From contig OZ024846.1 of NCBI GenBank assembly GCA_964017145.1, positions 2,356,001 through 2,420,000 of the forward strand: a stretch of 64,000 nt of DNA, given 5' to 3'. The position numbers and the translations under genes are program-made. The stretch comes from Agrocybe praecox (taxonomy: Eukaryota; Basidiomycota; Agaricomycetes; Agaricales; Agrocybaceae). This document shows, in pieces, positions 44,738 through 55,440 of the stretch. Positions within the stretch are counted from its first letter, which is position 1. The number at the start of each line of letters is the position of its first letter. Under the pieces are notes generated by a model. The model was given only the letters and a program-made list of their open reading frames with translations. It was not told the DNA's origin and did not search any database.

Positions 44738-47263
44738 ATGGCCAGCTCATCGAAACGTCCGTTAGACCTAAAATCTCTGGCTGATGAGCTCGATAGGCTT
44801 GAAGATCAGAAGGCTAAAGAAATGCTGTATACGGAATACCTCAAACATTTAGAGGACAAAGTGAAATCAGTGGATCCCAGCAAGCAAACAATATTTCTAC
44901 AGCCAGGTGTTGGATCCTATCCGGTCAAGGTGGATCCAGGACTGAAGAAAGCCCAAGAAGAGCTCCAACCTCTAATCGCAAAGCACCATCTCGAATATGT
45001 CCAGATCGACTGGCTGACGTCCGCAACACTGAAATCGGGTGACCCACCTTTGACGCGCCTTCCATGTGCTAATGTCAAACCAACCGAGGATTGGAGATGC
45101 GGGAAAGATGGAAATATGTCTTGCTCAAACTGTAGACTCGTATCTTACTGTTCGAAGGTACGGATATTCCCTTTACGAGACTTGGCATATATATCAAATT
45201 ATCTCCCTTTAGGACTGCCAGCGTACTCACTGGAGTGCTCATAAGAGAGGTTGTTACATATATTTTTCACCTCTATAACCGACTCATTGGATTATCTCCA
45301 AGATTGCAAGGATCCAATTCGCTCAACAAATTGGCAGCCAGCTTGGGTTCAAGAAAGACGTGAACCCTCTTTTTCATCGTCAGGGCCTAGATGGACAATT
45401 TCTGAGCACGATAAACCGTTTGCTCTTGGATTACACATGTGGGTGGTGCCTCAAGCTGGCAAGATGCCTGAGCTTTTCTGATGTTTAACAGATGGGGAAA
45501 CATCCCTGCGATTGACATACTCAATATATCTATGAACGAAGGGACATCCGCAGCAAGACAGGACTTTGTTCTTGGACATGTGGGTAAGGACAACTCTACG
45601 TGAATCTGTGATCACTAAATCACATATCATATTTCATGTAGCTTCAGGAGACCTTCGCCATGTGGTAAGAACTGTCAACGAGCTACCGGACAACTACTCA
45701 GGCCACCTAACAATTGTGCTAAACGAACGCGAACCAACGATCGTACTCCGAAACATTCTTTTGCTTATCATGTTAGGAAGTATGGAAAATGCGACACAAG
45801 CCGTAGATGCCGCAGTTCACTTTTGGGCGTCTGCTTTCATACAAGCATCTCATCATGCCACACACATGCAGGCGTTTACTCGGCTCTCACAGGAAATCCT
45901 CCAGAATCCCTCATTTATCGAATCTATAAAACTTGGAGACCATTCAACTGTCTCTGTAGAGATGTCACAAAATCTCATGGTAATGACTATGGCATACCTT
46001 AAATTCGATATGGATGTTGGTCAGGCAAATGCAGAGCTTCATAGAGTCAGGTTAGTCGCTCTGATTTACGATGCAAATTTATGCAAATTGTCTAAATTTG
46101 TCTACTAAGGTTCGAACCAACAAGGCAGGACCGACATCACCGCGATTACCTACGCCTCAATCCCTCTCACCGTTTAGCATTCCTGGAGTATCGCAGATTT
46201 GGGATTGTTCTTCCCTTCGGAGCAGCGAATAATCAGTTCAATACGGCTAATAAATTCCTTTTTTCGCCTGAAGGAAGGTGGCTTCAAGATGATCTCGCAT
46301 CACCACTCGAGTCGTGGAAGTAAGTGAACCATTCATGATTGGCGGGAAAATATCTCATGTCCAAAATCAGAACCGAGGACGTCATTGCAGCAGGGAAGAT
46401 ACATGGGGCTCAGCCTGAAGATATCTACGGCTGCCTTTATTTTTATCTTTCTGACCAGCTTCGTTCGTTTTCGGAACGAATCAAAAAGTTCCGTATATCA
46501 TTCCGAATGTTCAACGAGGACGCCAGAGAATTAGCGCGCAACCTCTCCTCGGGCTCTTATCTGGATCGCGGGATACCAAAGGGGGTGAGCTTCGATCGGG
46601 TAGAAGTGTCAAATATCATCGACAAAGAATACGTCGGGATACCCGACGTCCTTGCGGATTGGACGCCTCTATTGAACAAGACCAATAAGTGCGCAACAAT
46701 TATAGGATACTCAATGAATTGGGTACCGAAGCAGGATGGCAGCGAGCCTACTGGGAATGTTATGGTTGCTTTATTGAAAAAGCTTATAAAAATGAACAAG
46801 GTATGCAGGGGACATGCCTTGACACTCCTGATATCATTGAATATCTAAAATGTTGATTGCAGATTGCGGCTACGTTCAACCCCGAATATCTAGCTGCGTA
46901 CATCAAGTACATGATGGCAATATATGATAACTCAAAAGCATTCGAAAAATACCTCGCTAAGGAAAAAACTCAGGAAGCAGCTCAAAAGTCAGGAGCCAAA
47001 ATAAAACAAAAGCATACTATCGTTCCACATGTAAGTTCTGGTTTTTATTGGCGAAAGTGACTTTCTTAAATCACAGCAGAGAATTGGTGGGCCAATTGAT
47101 GGACCCAAAGAGGCGCTGCCGCTCTTTGACTCCGACGATAGCTGGTATTTCAATGTGCGTCCGTATTTACCTCATACGTTTATTGTCCACTAAAACTTTA
47201 TTCCAGGTTCAAGTCAATTCCTCGTTGTTATCCGAGAAGTTTATCGAGTTTTCACGGGCATAA
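44738..47263 (+). CDS. MYND-finger / DUF4470 protein (678 aa)
   Basis: Ten exons: 44738-45157, 45213-45249, 45303-45438, 45492-45583, 45642-46050, 46110-46319, 46371-46800, 46863-47030, 47077-47154 and 47207-47263; 678 residues in one frame. An N-terminal charged helix is followed by a MYND zinc finger (about residues 110-160), C..C...C..CRLVSYCSKDCQRTHWSAHKRDC, a protein-protein interaction fold. Next comes the DUF4470 region with WGNIPAIDILN, ASGDLRHVVRTVNELP and LTIVLNEREPTIVLRN, and a long C-terminal part typical of the agaricomycete MYND/DUF4470 family (FNTANKFLFSPEGRWLQDDLASPLESW; ending SSLLSEKFIEFSRA). DUF4470 is also found in dynein-assembly-related proteins, but no such role should be assumed here. 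Same direction as F2, 160 bp downstream. Confidence 0.85.
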
Positions 47264-47849
47264 GCGATCGTGACGTGGGGATTGCTCCTTGTTCTCTTAA
47301 AATCTGTGTATGATCAATGACTTCTGGATGACGCTATTTCAAGTGAATCCTCCTATTAAAATGGCTATGTCGTATAATATAATCCGAGTAGAAAAGGAGT
47401 TCGTCGTTCAACTTCAACAAACATATAAAAATCAGTGCATACCGTAAGAATTTCATGAAATACGCTGCTAATGAGCACTATTTCCGTTTTGTGAAATCGT
47501 GCTAGTTTAGCACGCATTACATTTCTACACTTTTTCGACATTTTTTTTTTTGACTTTTGCTACGAGGGAAAAGAGCCTCTCAACTTGTTATTAACGTGCA
47601 TCTATTTAAGGCGTGGCGTTGCAACCCATAATCATTTCAAAATATCAAGCGCGCCGTGGACTAAAACACCAAAACAAAAAATGTATTACAGTTTGTTGAG
47701 ATCTTATGTATATGTCCCATGTAAAATTTCCTTCAGGATTGCAGTCTTTCGTGAGTTATCAATTTATCCTGCTCGGGTGGCGACTGGGGCACGACCTATT
47801 TGGCCCTCGGCATTGATGGCCGGGGATGTCGGAGTTTAAAGACAGTCCA
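47264..47849. other. no gene seen
   Basis: AT-rich spacer between the MYND gene and the second MITE copy, with no coding signal or repeat. Confidence 0.5.
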
Positions 47850-48665
47850 CTCTGGTCAGAAGAGTCAGTCCTCCCAAAGTTTTGTCAGCATTTCCACGCT
47901 CATTTCCAGACTTCTTTCCTTCTTTGACAGGGAAGTCACGTCAAGAATTCATAACGGCATATCACGGCATGTCAACACAATTCGTACTCCGCCTAGTAAG
48001 GCCTATCAGGGCCGCTAAGCGTCTCTTTCGACGATGAGGGTCTGGAAACAAGACATAGGGCAAAATTAAACACATATTCCTGCTCAAATATGTCCCGAAT
48101 ATATTCAAAATCATTGTCTGTATTTTTCATCAAGAGTTTAGCACTGTACCCCTTGCGTACCCTGAAATAGATTGAATTTTGGGGAACAGAAGCGTCGCGG
48201 ATACGCTTTATATCCCCCCCGTTTCAAAAAATGTCAATGTCTGCCTGGTATAGTAGTTAAGCTCCCTAAATTATTGAGTCTTTTTGATTCCGTGAGGCCT
48301 ATGGTTCGAATCTCCTTCGCTTGTTTTTTTTTTGTATTTCCCAATTTCAAAGTTGGAAAAATTCAATAAATACGACATTTGAAACGATGACATACATGAA
48401 TTGAAAATGTGTCCACATTGGGTAAGAATAGAAACTTTTTATTGCCCGAGTGGCCACCACAATTTAGCAAAACACGACGTCCACTGACTTGTACAATTCA
48501 ACTTGGTGAGATTTCCATGTACCGGCAAAGAAGAACAGCGCTCGGCAATTGAGGCCTTCTGATCGATGGCCGACGCGGCTCGTTTGACGGCTTCTGTCAA
48601 AAATCAGCTTCGAACCCGTGGGAATGCTGACAAAACTTTGGGCGGACTGACTGTCCCTCTGGTCA
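47850..48665 (-). mobile_element. 798-bp MITE copy 2 (9-bp target duplication)
   Basis: The element spans 47859-48656, 798 bp, exactly the length of copy 1 and in the opposite orientation. It is flanked by the perfect 9-bp repeat CTCTGGTCA (47850-47858 and 48657-48665). Its target repeat differs from that of copy 1, so the two are independent insertions, not parts of a larger duplication. Ends: GAAGAGTCAGTCC and, at the other side, GGACAGTCAGTCC when read inward. No coding capacity. Confidence 0.88.
48239..48320 (+). other. tRNA-derived pol III promoter module in MITE copy 2
   Basis: Same module as in copy 1, here on the plus strand: A-box-like TGGTATAGTAG (one change from copy 1), B-box-like GGTTCGAATCT at 48303-48313 and a run of about ten T at 48325-48335. 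Stem pairing is lost, as in copy 1. Confidence 0.55.
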
Positions 48666-48906
48666 ATTTCACAGGTAAACACGCTTTTTAGTATAAGGGG
48701 GTCTTTACCTAAGGTCCCAAATTTTAACCATATTATTCAGAGTAAATTTGGCGTCTAAGCGCTTAAAAGATAGATCGTCCCTGCATTATTGCACTCAGAA
48801 CGATTAAAAACGTAGACGGCTCATACGCGATCTTATCTTATCAGCACGTGAATCCGATCTTATCACTCATTTAGCGTGACTGTTAGCTCTTCGTCCTGAC
48901 CGTATA

Positions 48907-48956
48907 CTGGCATTTGGTGAAATCCTTACTTGCACCTGCATTTCATCAAATGCCAG
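48907..48956. repeat. 17-bp-arm hairpin
   Basis: Arms 48907-48923 and 48940-48956 (CTGGCATTTGGTGAAAT and its reverse complement) with one mismatch and a 16-bp loop. No gene overlaps it with confidence. Confidence 0.7.
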
Positions 48957-50881
48957 CGTAGGCGAGGATTCCTCATCATGGCTGGCCCATCCAATCAATT
49001 TCCACCCACCCTATATTCCGCGTGTATCGGAAAGGCGCGGACAAAAGATTTTCAATTGCGGTATGCAACATACGAATGCCTTGGGTGTCAGGCTGTCAGC
49101 TACGAACTTATGCACTCAGAGTGAAATTTGGACTGGATATTGCCTGGGGTCGTGTATGACTCCATTTTTATAGCGGGTAGAGAAGCATGCGAGCCTGAGG
49201 CTCACTCATAATCCCAAAGCTCACTGCTTGGAGGTTTGGATGGGTCTCAATTCTTCCATTGTGGTTTCGAATGGACAGATTCCGCTACCCGCTCGCAAAC
49301 CTGTAGTAGTATGAAATTCTATCGAAGAGTACTATTAGATGTATATTATGATTATATAGCTAATTACACAAATTTACGGTGGTGTAAGCAAGTTGATAAG
49401 GGCTGAATAGGGGCAAGCCCACGGTCTGGGAAAAATGGATGGAGTGGCGGGTTGCTCTAATCACAATGAGGTAAAGCAGAGGGCGGGCGCGAAGGGCGCG
49501 CGTCGGCAAGAAGTGCGTCGGAATGATGCATGCCGAAGACACTGATGATGTTCCCGGGCGTCGATGGTGGCGGTCGAAGAGGACCGTGGTAATTAGCATT
49601 GGATTTTGTGAAATTTAGACTTGGCATGTGCTGGGCATGTGCGGTAATTAGCAGGTATCTTGTACAATGATTTTGTGGTAATTACCATATGTAGTGTAAA
49701 AATGAACATGAAAAGACATACACAGGTGGGTCACCCATTTAAACAAATCTGGGTCCCATCAGACGTCAGATTTGTTTAAGTTTGTTTCAAATTATTTCCA
49801 AAAACGTCCCACCAAATCAGATTCAAACCTCGCAACTTAGTTTTGCTTCAGCGGCGGATTTCACAAAAATTTAAGCCAGAACTTCAATTAATCTCAAGCA
49901 TCGGCAGACCGCTGCGCTGCATATTTCCTTTTACGGCCCACATAGAAAAAATTTCTCCCTCGCCATTTTCACTATCCCTTAGACACTGGTATATTAGAGT
50001 GGAATTGAAATATGATATATTCGACTACTAATGACTCAGTGAATTATACATGTTACTATTTGTAATTTGGACCCGAAATGAGGCCGAAATGATACTGCAA
50101 GTGCTTACCGACACTACCATCTGACCCCCAGTGGTTCCCCCCACAAACTACACTGTTGCGCAAACAAGGTTGAGGCCTGTCATGACAATGTAAGTATCAA
50201 AGAACATTTCCAGTAGAAGCGACCTCCTACCATTGAGATCCATCCACTTATAAACCTCCTTGCCATACCGTGTAAACTGTTGAAGTTAGTCAGTAACTCA
50301 ATCCAGTGGACATTAATACATGGGACGGGTGGATGACTGTGCCATTCAACATGGTCCCACAGGCAAGAATTTGGCATAAAATCACAGTCAACCACTTCAT
50401 GGACATGCCCATGCCACACAGATGTGGTCCGTCGAGGAGAAAAGCAAGTCATGATTGGCGAAACCCGGAAGATTTCCCCCAAAGCGGGGGCTCTTGGTAA
50501 ACACAAGCAAATACTCTTTTGTTCGGCCCCGGCGGCATGCTCAGTGGCTGGGGAGGCAAAGTTCAGAGACAGAAGAAATGAAGGCGAAGGTTTGAAATAA
50601 TCTGAAGCCGGACTTGAGAAGAATTGCGCTGCATGTGCATCCTGTTTTTTTCAGCCGCGTTTAAACATTTTACGATCGATTGCGGACCGAGATTTACTTG
50701 GGTCGGACTTAAAATAATCACAGTTTCTAACTCAGTTAATCCGGAGTTTTATTTGGCTTAAACAAATCTAAGCTGAGCGTCCGCCTGTGTAGAAAGTTCA
50801 ATGCAAGCGGGAAATAGGGAAGAAACTATCCTACAGAACCAAATGAACTCTCGGAGTGACTGCGAAATAGAGTTCACCGTA
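48957..50881. other. no gene seen
   Basis: About 1.9 kb with only short unsupported frames, for example 48979-49124 (MAGPSNQFPPTLYSACIG...). An 11-bp perfect inverted repeat, AAACAAATCTG and its complement, lies at 49741-49777, and a related AAACAAATCTAAG motif recurs near 50760. These might be ends of a decayed element, but no target duplication is visible. Confidence 0.4.
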
Positions 50882-51769
50882 TTAATTGCCGGTACGGAGG
50901 CTGTCGTCCTCAACAAACTTCCCCCTGTCGGCCGCATCCTTCTTTCTCGATCGGGATCCAAAAATATTGAACCCTGTTGATCGAGAGGTGCCCGTCGTGT
51001 GACTTGTTGCCAAAGCTGGAATGGCTGCCGTTTCAATGGATTCCTTCATTTCTGTCCCGCTCATTCCTGCTCCCGGTTTGACCTGTTCGACGTCGTTCTT
51101 GCTCAACCCAGGCTCCTCCAGAACTGGTGCTTGCACTTTCTTTCTTTTCCCTTTTCCAATCCCAAACCACCCGGAATTTTCCGATTCATCCTCGACCACG
51201 CCTCCCATCTTTATGAATTCCTCTCCCCTAATCCTCAAAAATTCCTCGACGAGTGCGACATTCCTCGAGTTCGCTTTGAACATCCCCAAAACTACGTCAC
51301 CAACGAAAGGTACAAAGCCTACTGCGGCACTGACTGCGTTATTTGCTAACATGCGAGAGATAAGCCATGGCGGGAGGTCGAGTTCTCGCGCGGGGCGAAC
51401 GATCATCATATAGTTCAGGCCCATGTCTGTAAAATCTCCAACGACGGGGACAAGTCCTATGAGGAATGTCCATCCGAAGCGGAGGCCAAGGAGTCGGAAT
51501 CCTTTATCGAGTCTATGAGCTCGGTGCATGAGTTTCTTGAGGATCTTGGCATCCCGTTTCGAGAGTCCTGGTGGTAAAGCGCGCTGTAGCATGTCATAAC
51601 AATGGTTCTTAAGATGATATACAGACAAGTGAATCAATTAACGCACCTTTCGTTTCTTCGTCTTCCCATTGTTCGTGGTATACTCCTCATAAAGTGGGTC
51701 TGCAGGCGCGTATTTCTCTAGATGTTTCTCGAACAACTTCTTTCCGGCTTTCCCTAGGAATGCTGACAT
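50882..51769 (-). CDS. DUF4112 membrane protein (274 aa)
   Basis: Two exons, 51769-51647 and 51583-50882; 274 residues. N-terminus MSAFLGKAGKKLFEKHLEKY, then the DUF4112 domain: LDKGFRLLGLRFGWTFLIGLVPVVGDFTDMGLNYMMIV and AVSAAVGFVPFVGDVVLGMFKANSRN, two hydrophobic segments each with a PxVGD turn, characteristic of this family in fungi and bacteria. The C-terminal third is polar and basic (GKGKRKKV, SRSRKKDAADRGK), predicted disordered. An integral or re-entrant membrane protein of unknown biochemical role. Start is secure: the only ATG that places the charged leader before the domain. Confidence 0.85.
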
Positions 51770-52341
51770 GGTTATAGGCTGAAGTCCAGTATGTCAAGGA
51801 AGAGAAACTTGGGGCCCAAGGAGTCAAGGAAGAGAAAGCTATAAAGGTGGGGCTGAAGAGCTCGTCACGAAAGTAAAAATAGGACCAGCCATGGCGTTGA
51901 ATGTTATTGTGTTAGCGTCACTCAAGTAGCTACGTCATCGCCTGGTCGTCCAAGTAGGTTGTGCATTTCCTCCCACGCCAAAGATGCCGACCTCAGCACG
52001 TGCTAAGTACACCTCGAGGATCTACAAATAACTCGCCCCGTGTGAAAGCAATGTCGGGGTTCAAACGTTCGGACGTTCACTGATGAGCGCTGAGCTTTGA
52101 AAACGTCGAACGTTGAGCTACTTATTTGACTATTAATAACCAGGCAACTTTCTAATATAGCCACGGCCACGATGTTTTGTGTATAATTTAAACGATATTC
52201 AATTATTCTTTCTGTCACGATACTAGCCACCTCTTGTACACAATGGACGGACCAATTTAATAACATTAATACACACAGCGTCATAGTACCCCTATGTTGC
52301 GTACATAGTGACTCAACATAATTTCTCGTTCGAACTCTTCC

Positions 52342-53512
52342 CTAATTAATGTAATCTACGCCAAGCTCCGTTGGTAAGCCATTAGAGTCAATTAGTTGAT
52401 TTGGACTAGTAGTTCCGGCTTGTAAGCCTATGTAATTAGAAAGAAATTAATTCAAGAAAAGGAGAAGCTATCTGAGAATGCGGATCGACTCACCTAGAGC
52501 AAAATATCTTTCTACCCAATCATTACTATCCATGAATGCTGTGGAAGCGTCCATGAGGGCATTCGCCTGGTCTTGAGTACACTGAGCACCTCCATTAAAG
52601 TTCTAGAATAAAATATATCACTGAGCTTTCTACGTCCTAGGAGAAGCTACGTACCTCGCACGCAAACTCGGTAACCCAAATTGGTAGAGAAAATAAGTCG
52701 TGTACTTCTTCGAGATATTCAATAAAAGCATTTGGGTCCGTTCCGAACCAATGAACTGCAACTTTGTTGACCTATGGAAGATTAGAGAGAAGTTATAAGG
52801 TTGAAAATCTCAATTATTCAAACAAGATAGCTTACAGTGCAGCCCTGACACGCGTTGAAGAAATTCTGTAGCCATGGAATTCCCGTTGAGCCCGAACTTA
52901 TGGAGGGAGAAATGAGAGTGTATCCCGAGTTCTTCAGTGGGTCAATGAGCTCGCGCCATAAATTTGCAGCTTGAGCTGGTGAGAGGTTAGCCTGACCAGC
53001 CTGGTCCGGCCTAAGTATACAAGCAAACATCAGAGAAAGACGGTGGCGTGACTAAGAATGGACGCTCACTCGTTGAAACCTAAAACATGAGTCGCATAGC
53101 CTGGTACAACGAGACTCTGGAATGAGGCTGTTTGTGTCGTGTCAGAAAGCATGGAGACAAATTCGAGCCCTAGAGCGTCTACACCGGCGATTTTGCTAGG
53201 GCTTGAGTTATAGATGCTACGTCCACGAGCACTGTAAGTTGTGATTACAATCAGCTACTTGCTTTGGGGGACGTACGTCGATACTTTATCGGTTACAAAG
53301 TTCTTGATGAATGCGGTGTTGGCATTGGACCATAGTAGTCCTACTTTGGAGCTGCTGCTAGTATCGCGAATTGCCGCAGTACTGGACGAATAACCCACGC
53401 CTATCCCGTGAGCTGTCCCATATAGACAGACAAAAGAAAAGATGTACACTGGAACACGTTTAGAAACACTAGAAAGAAGCATACCGTCGCCGAGAGTGCG
53501 CTGAAAGTCCAC
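52342..53512 (-). CDS. GH128-family glycoside hydrolase (Asl1-like), secreted
   Basis: Likely beta-1,3-glucanase of glycoside hydrolase family 128 acting on cell-wall glucan. Exons 53512-53277, 53231-53070, 53010-52836, 52771-52655, 52602-52494 and 52427-52342; 294 residues, or 284 if translation starts at the ATG at 53482, which gives a cleaner signal peptide (MLLSSVSKRVPVYIFSFVCL). Family landmarks: KVGLLWSNAN, YNSSPSK...GLEFVSML, GFNEPDQAGQANLSP (first catalytic Glu), ISPSIS, WLQNFFNACQGC, VAVHWFGTD, IWVTEFACE (second Glu) and ALGLQAGTTSPNQLIDSNG at the end. The E-P-D and T-E-F positions are intact, so an active enzyme is expected. Fungal members serve in wall remodelling. Confidence 0.88.
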
Positions 53513-53811
53513 AATCCCTTCCTTGCTTTATAGTCGGAATGTCTTTATATATACGAAATACTTACTCCATGCGTACTCGTTAACTATTTTTAGTGATCTA
53601 AAAACGCACCGTGAATCTGATGCACACTATATTTTACCGACCCTGTCGGTGTTTTCGACGTTGCATTGAAAGCACTGATACTTCCCACGGGGGGTTGGGG
53701 TTGTGCCTTTCAAGAGAGTGACAAAGGCGCTATCATGAGATAGCATATGCGTATGTATTAGGTAAAAGTATCATTGTACTTGTCATATCGAATTGCTGGA
53801 CTCGGAGTATC

Positions 53812-54162
53812 TCAACCAGAAATAGCGGTATGTAATACAAGTACATCCAACTGGCAACCCAACTTCAACGTTTCAGCACTCTTTGATTTGGGCCCCGAGT
53901 AATCTTCAGTGGTGCAGTTGTCTGCCACGGCAACATGATGCACCAAAGACGGTCTATACATGGAAACTTGACTCGCGCTTGAGGGAAACTGCAGCGGAAA
54001 TGGCATAAACCCAGATGGAATCGACACGTGCCTTATATTTTGGTATCGCGGGACAGCGCGGGACCCATGAACTCGCTCCCTAGGTTCACGGAAATCGGTC
54101 CCCGAATGAGCGCTCGACTGTCTTGGGTTCATTGGGTAATATATTGTTATTATTATTCTCAC
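53812..54162 (-). CDS. possible small ORF, unassigned (116 aa)
   Basis: Single open frame with polar, arginine-rich N-terminus (FREPRERVHGSRAVPRY) and a C-terminal half reading VAVADNCTTEDYSGPKSKSAETLKLGCQ. No domain, no paralog and no splice support. It may be the 3' exon of a gene or chance. Confidence 0.25.
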   Translation of the reverse strand: MRIIITIYYPMNPRQSSAHSGTDFREPRERVHGSRAVPRYQNIRHVSIPSGFMPFPLQFPSSASQVSMYRPSLVHHVAVADNCTTEDYSGPKSKSAETLKLGCQLDVLVLHTAISG

Positions 54163-54367
54163 AAGTGCTGATTTTTCAAGGGGAATGAAATTTCTTCAAG
54201 GGAAATTAAATGTAAACATAGCACGGATGACCATTGATAATGAAAGTCATTCATGACTGATCCTCAAAGAAGGAATCAGCAAGGGTGGACTTTCAGATAA
54301 ATACAGACGCCTGTTCTGCACACAAATTGTTTATCACATCTCCACAGCCCAACCAGTAGTAACAGTC

Positions 54368-55238
54368 ATGCAGCTTCAGACTTGTCAAACCGTCTTTGCG
54401 CTCTACACACTTGGCTTGAGTATATTATATCGAAGAGCGCTGGGGCTCCGTGTCTTTTCCGTTGACTGGACTAGTCACGCCAACTCAAACATAGGTTATC
54501 GGCTAGATTTGAACACCAGGCTCTTTTCAAGACAATCCCATCAGTGGGACGAGAATGCCCACACCTTGCGTAGAACCTGGAAAATTGCGCGCAATGGTTG
54601 TGCAGTGGTCCTACCGTATGTGTTCCCGAGCAAATTTTAACGTCTTAGCCAGCACTGACAAAGCACTGTTATACATATTGTTTTTCAGCCTTTCTTTTGC
54701 ATTCTTTCAGTTGGACGGCGTCAGCGAAAATATGATATCCCGTACCACCGCTCTTTCTGCCTCGATTATGTCTGCAACGGGACTAATCCTGGGCACGGTT
54801 TACCACTCTATGGCCTTGACAGCATTTCGCAGAAGGAAGATCAGACAAAAATGGATTGAGGTACGTTTACTGATGAATGTATGGTTTCCATCGATGACCA
54901 AGTAAAATGCCCTCAGGCTTCGTACAGGAGATGCTCAATATCATCTGCACTATTCTGGGGGTCACTATCTATTCCCGTCTCCTCTCTGCTCTGGTGGGTG
55001 GTCTTTGGTATGGTACCTGATTAAGGTTAAAAATAGCCTCCAAAGGGCGACTATCTTTTCCATCATGACCCTTATTAGCATTTTTTCGACAAGAGCCATC
55101 ATTAATACGGATGCACCGATCGTCCGCGTCACCGATCAGAGCGCCTCCATCCTGACCAGTGCAGCATTTCTGTGTGGTCTCCTCGTCACTCAGATCATAA
55201 CAATGTACATAGCGTTCAAAACTATTTTTATTGACTAA
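54368..55238 (+). CDS. G2: small four-helix membrane protein (about 229 aa), paralog of G1
   Basis: Exons 54368-54615, 54689-54860, 54917-54993 and 55046-55238; 229 residues, phases 2/0/2 as in G1 and G3. N-terminal helix (FALYTLGLSILYRRALGL), the WKIARNGC block, PLSFAFFQLDGVSENMISRT, then helix 2 and RR.KIRQKWIE, helix 3 (ALFWGSLSIPVSSLLW) and a fourth helix (TSAAFLCGLLVTQIITMYIAF) close to the C-terminus. Acceptor CAAAG|GGCG of exon 4 is identical to the one in G1. It lies next to the NACHT gene, convergent with it, about 200 bp apart. Function unknown. Confidence 0.72.
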
Positions 55239-55440
55239 CATCTGTTGTCACGTACACCTTTCTTTATGGATTTTCTTTTTATGCTCTGTAGAATACCATT
55301 AAAAACTGATATTACTTAGATATCACTCCTGAAGCTCCGGAGGCTTATATATTTATATGACACGAATGGTGGGAAACAAATCCATACTACTAAGAGGTCC
55401 TAAGTATACTAACGCCTAATTTGAAGATGTATAGACTTAT

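Noticed and set aside
49741..50772. Possible 1-kb TIR element bounded by AAACAAATCT motifs
   Set aside because: Only about 12 bp match at the ends and no target duplication could be found.
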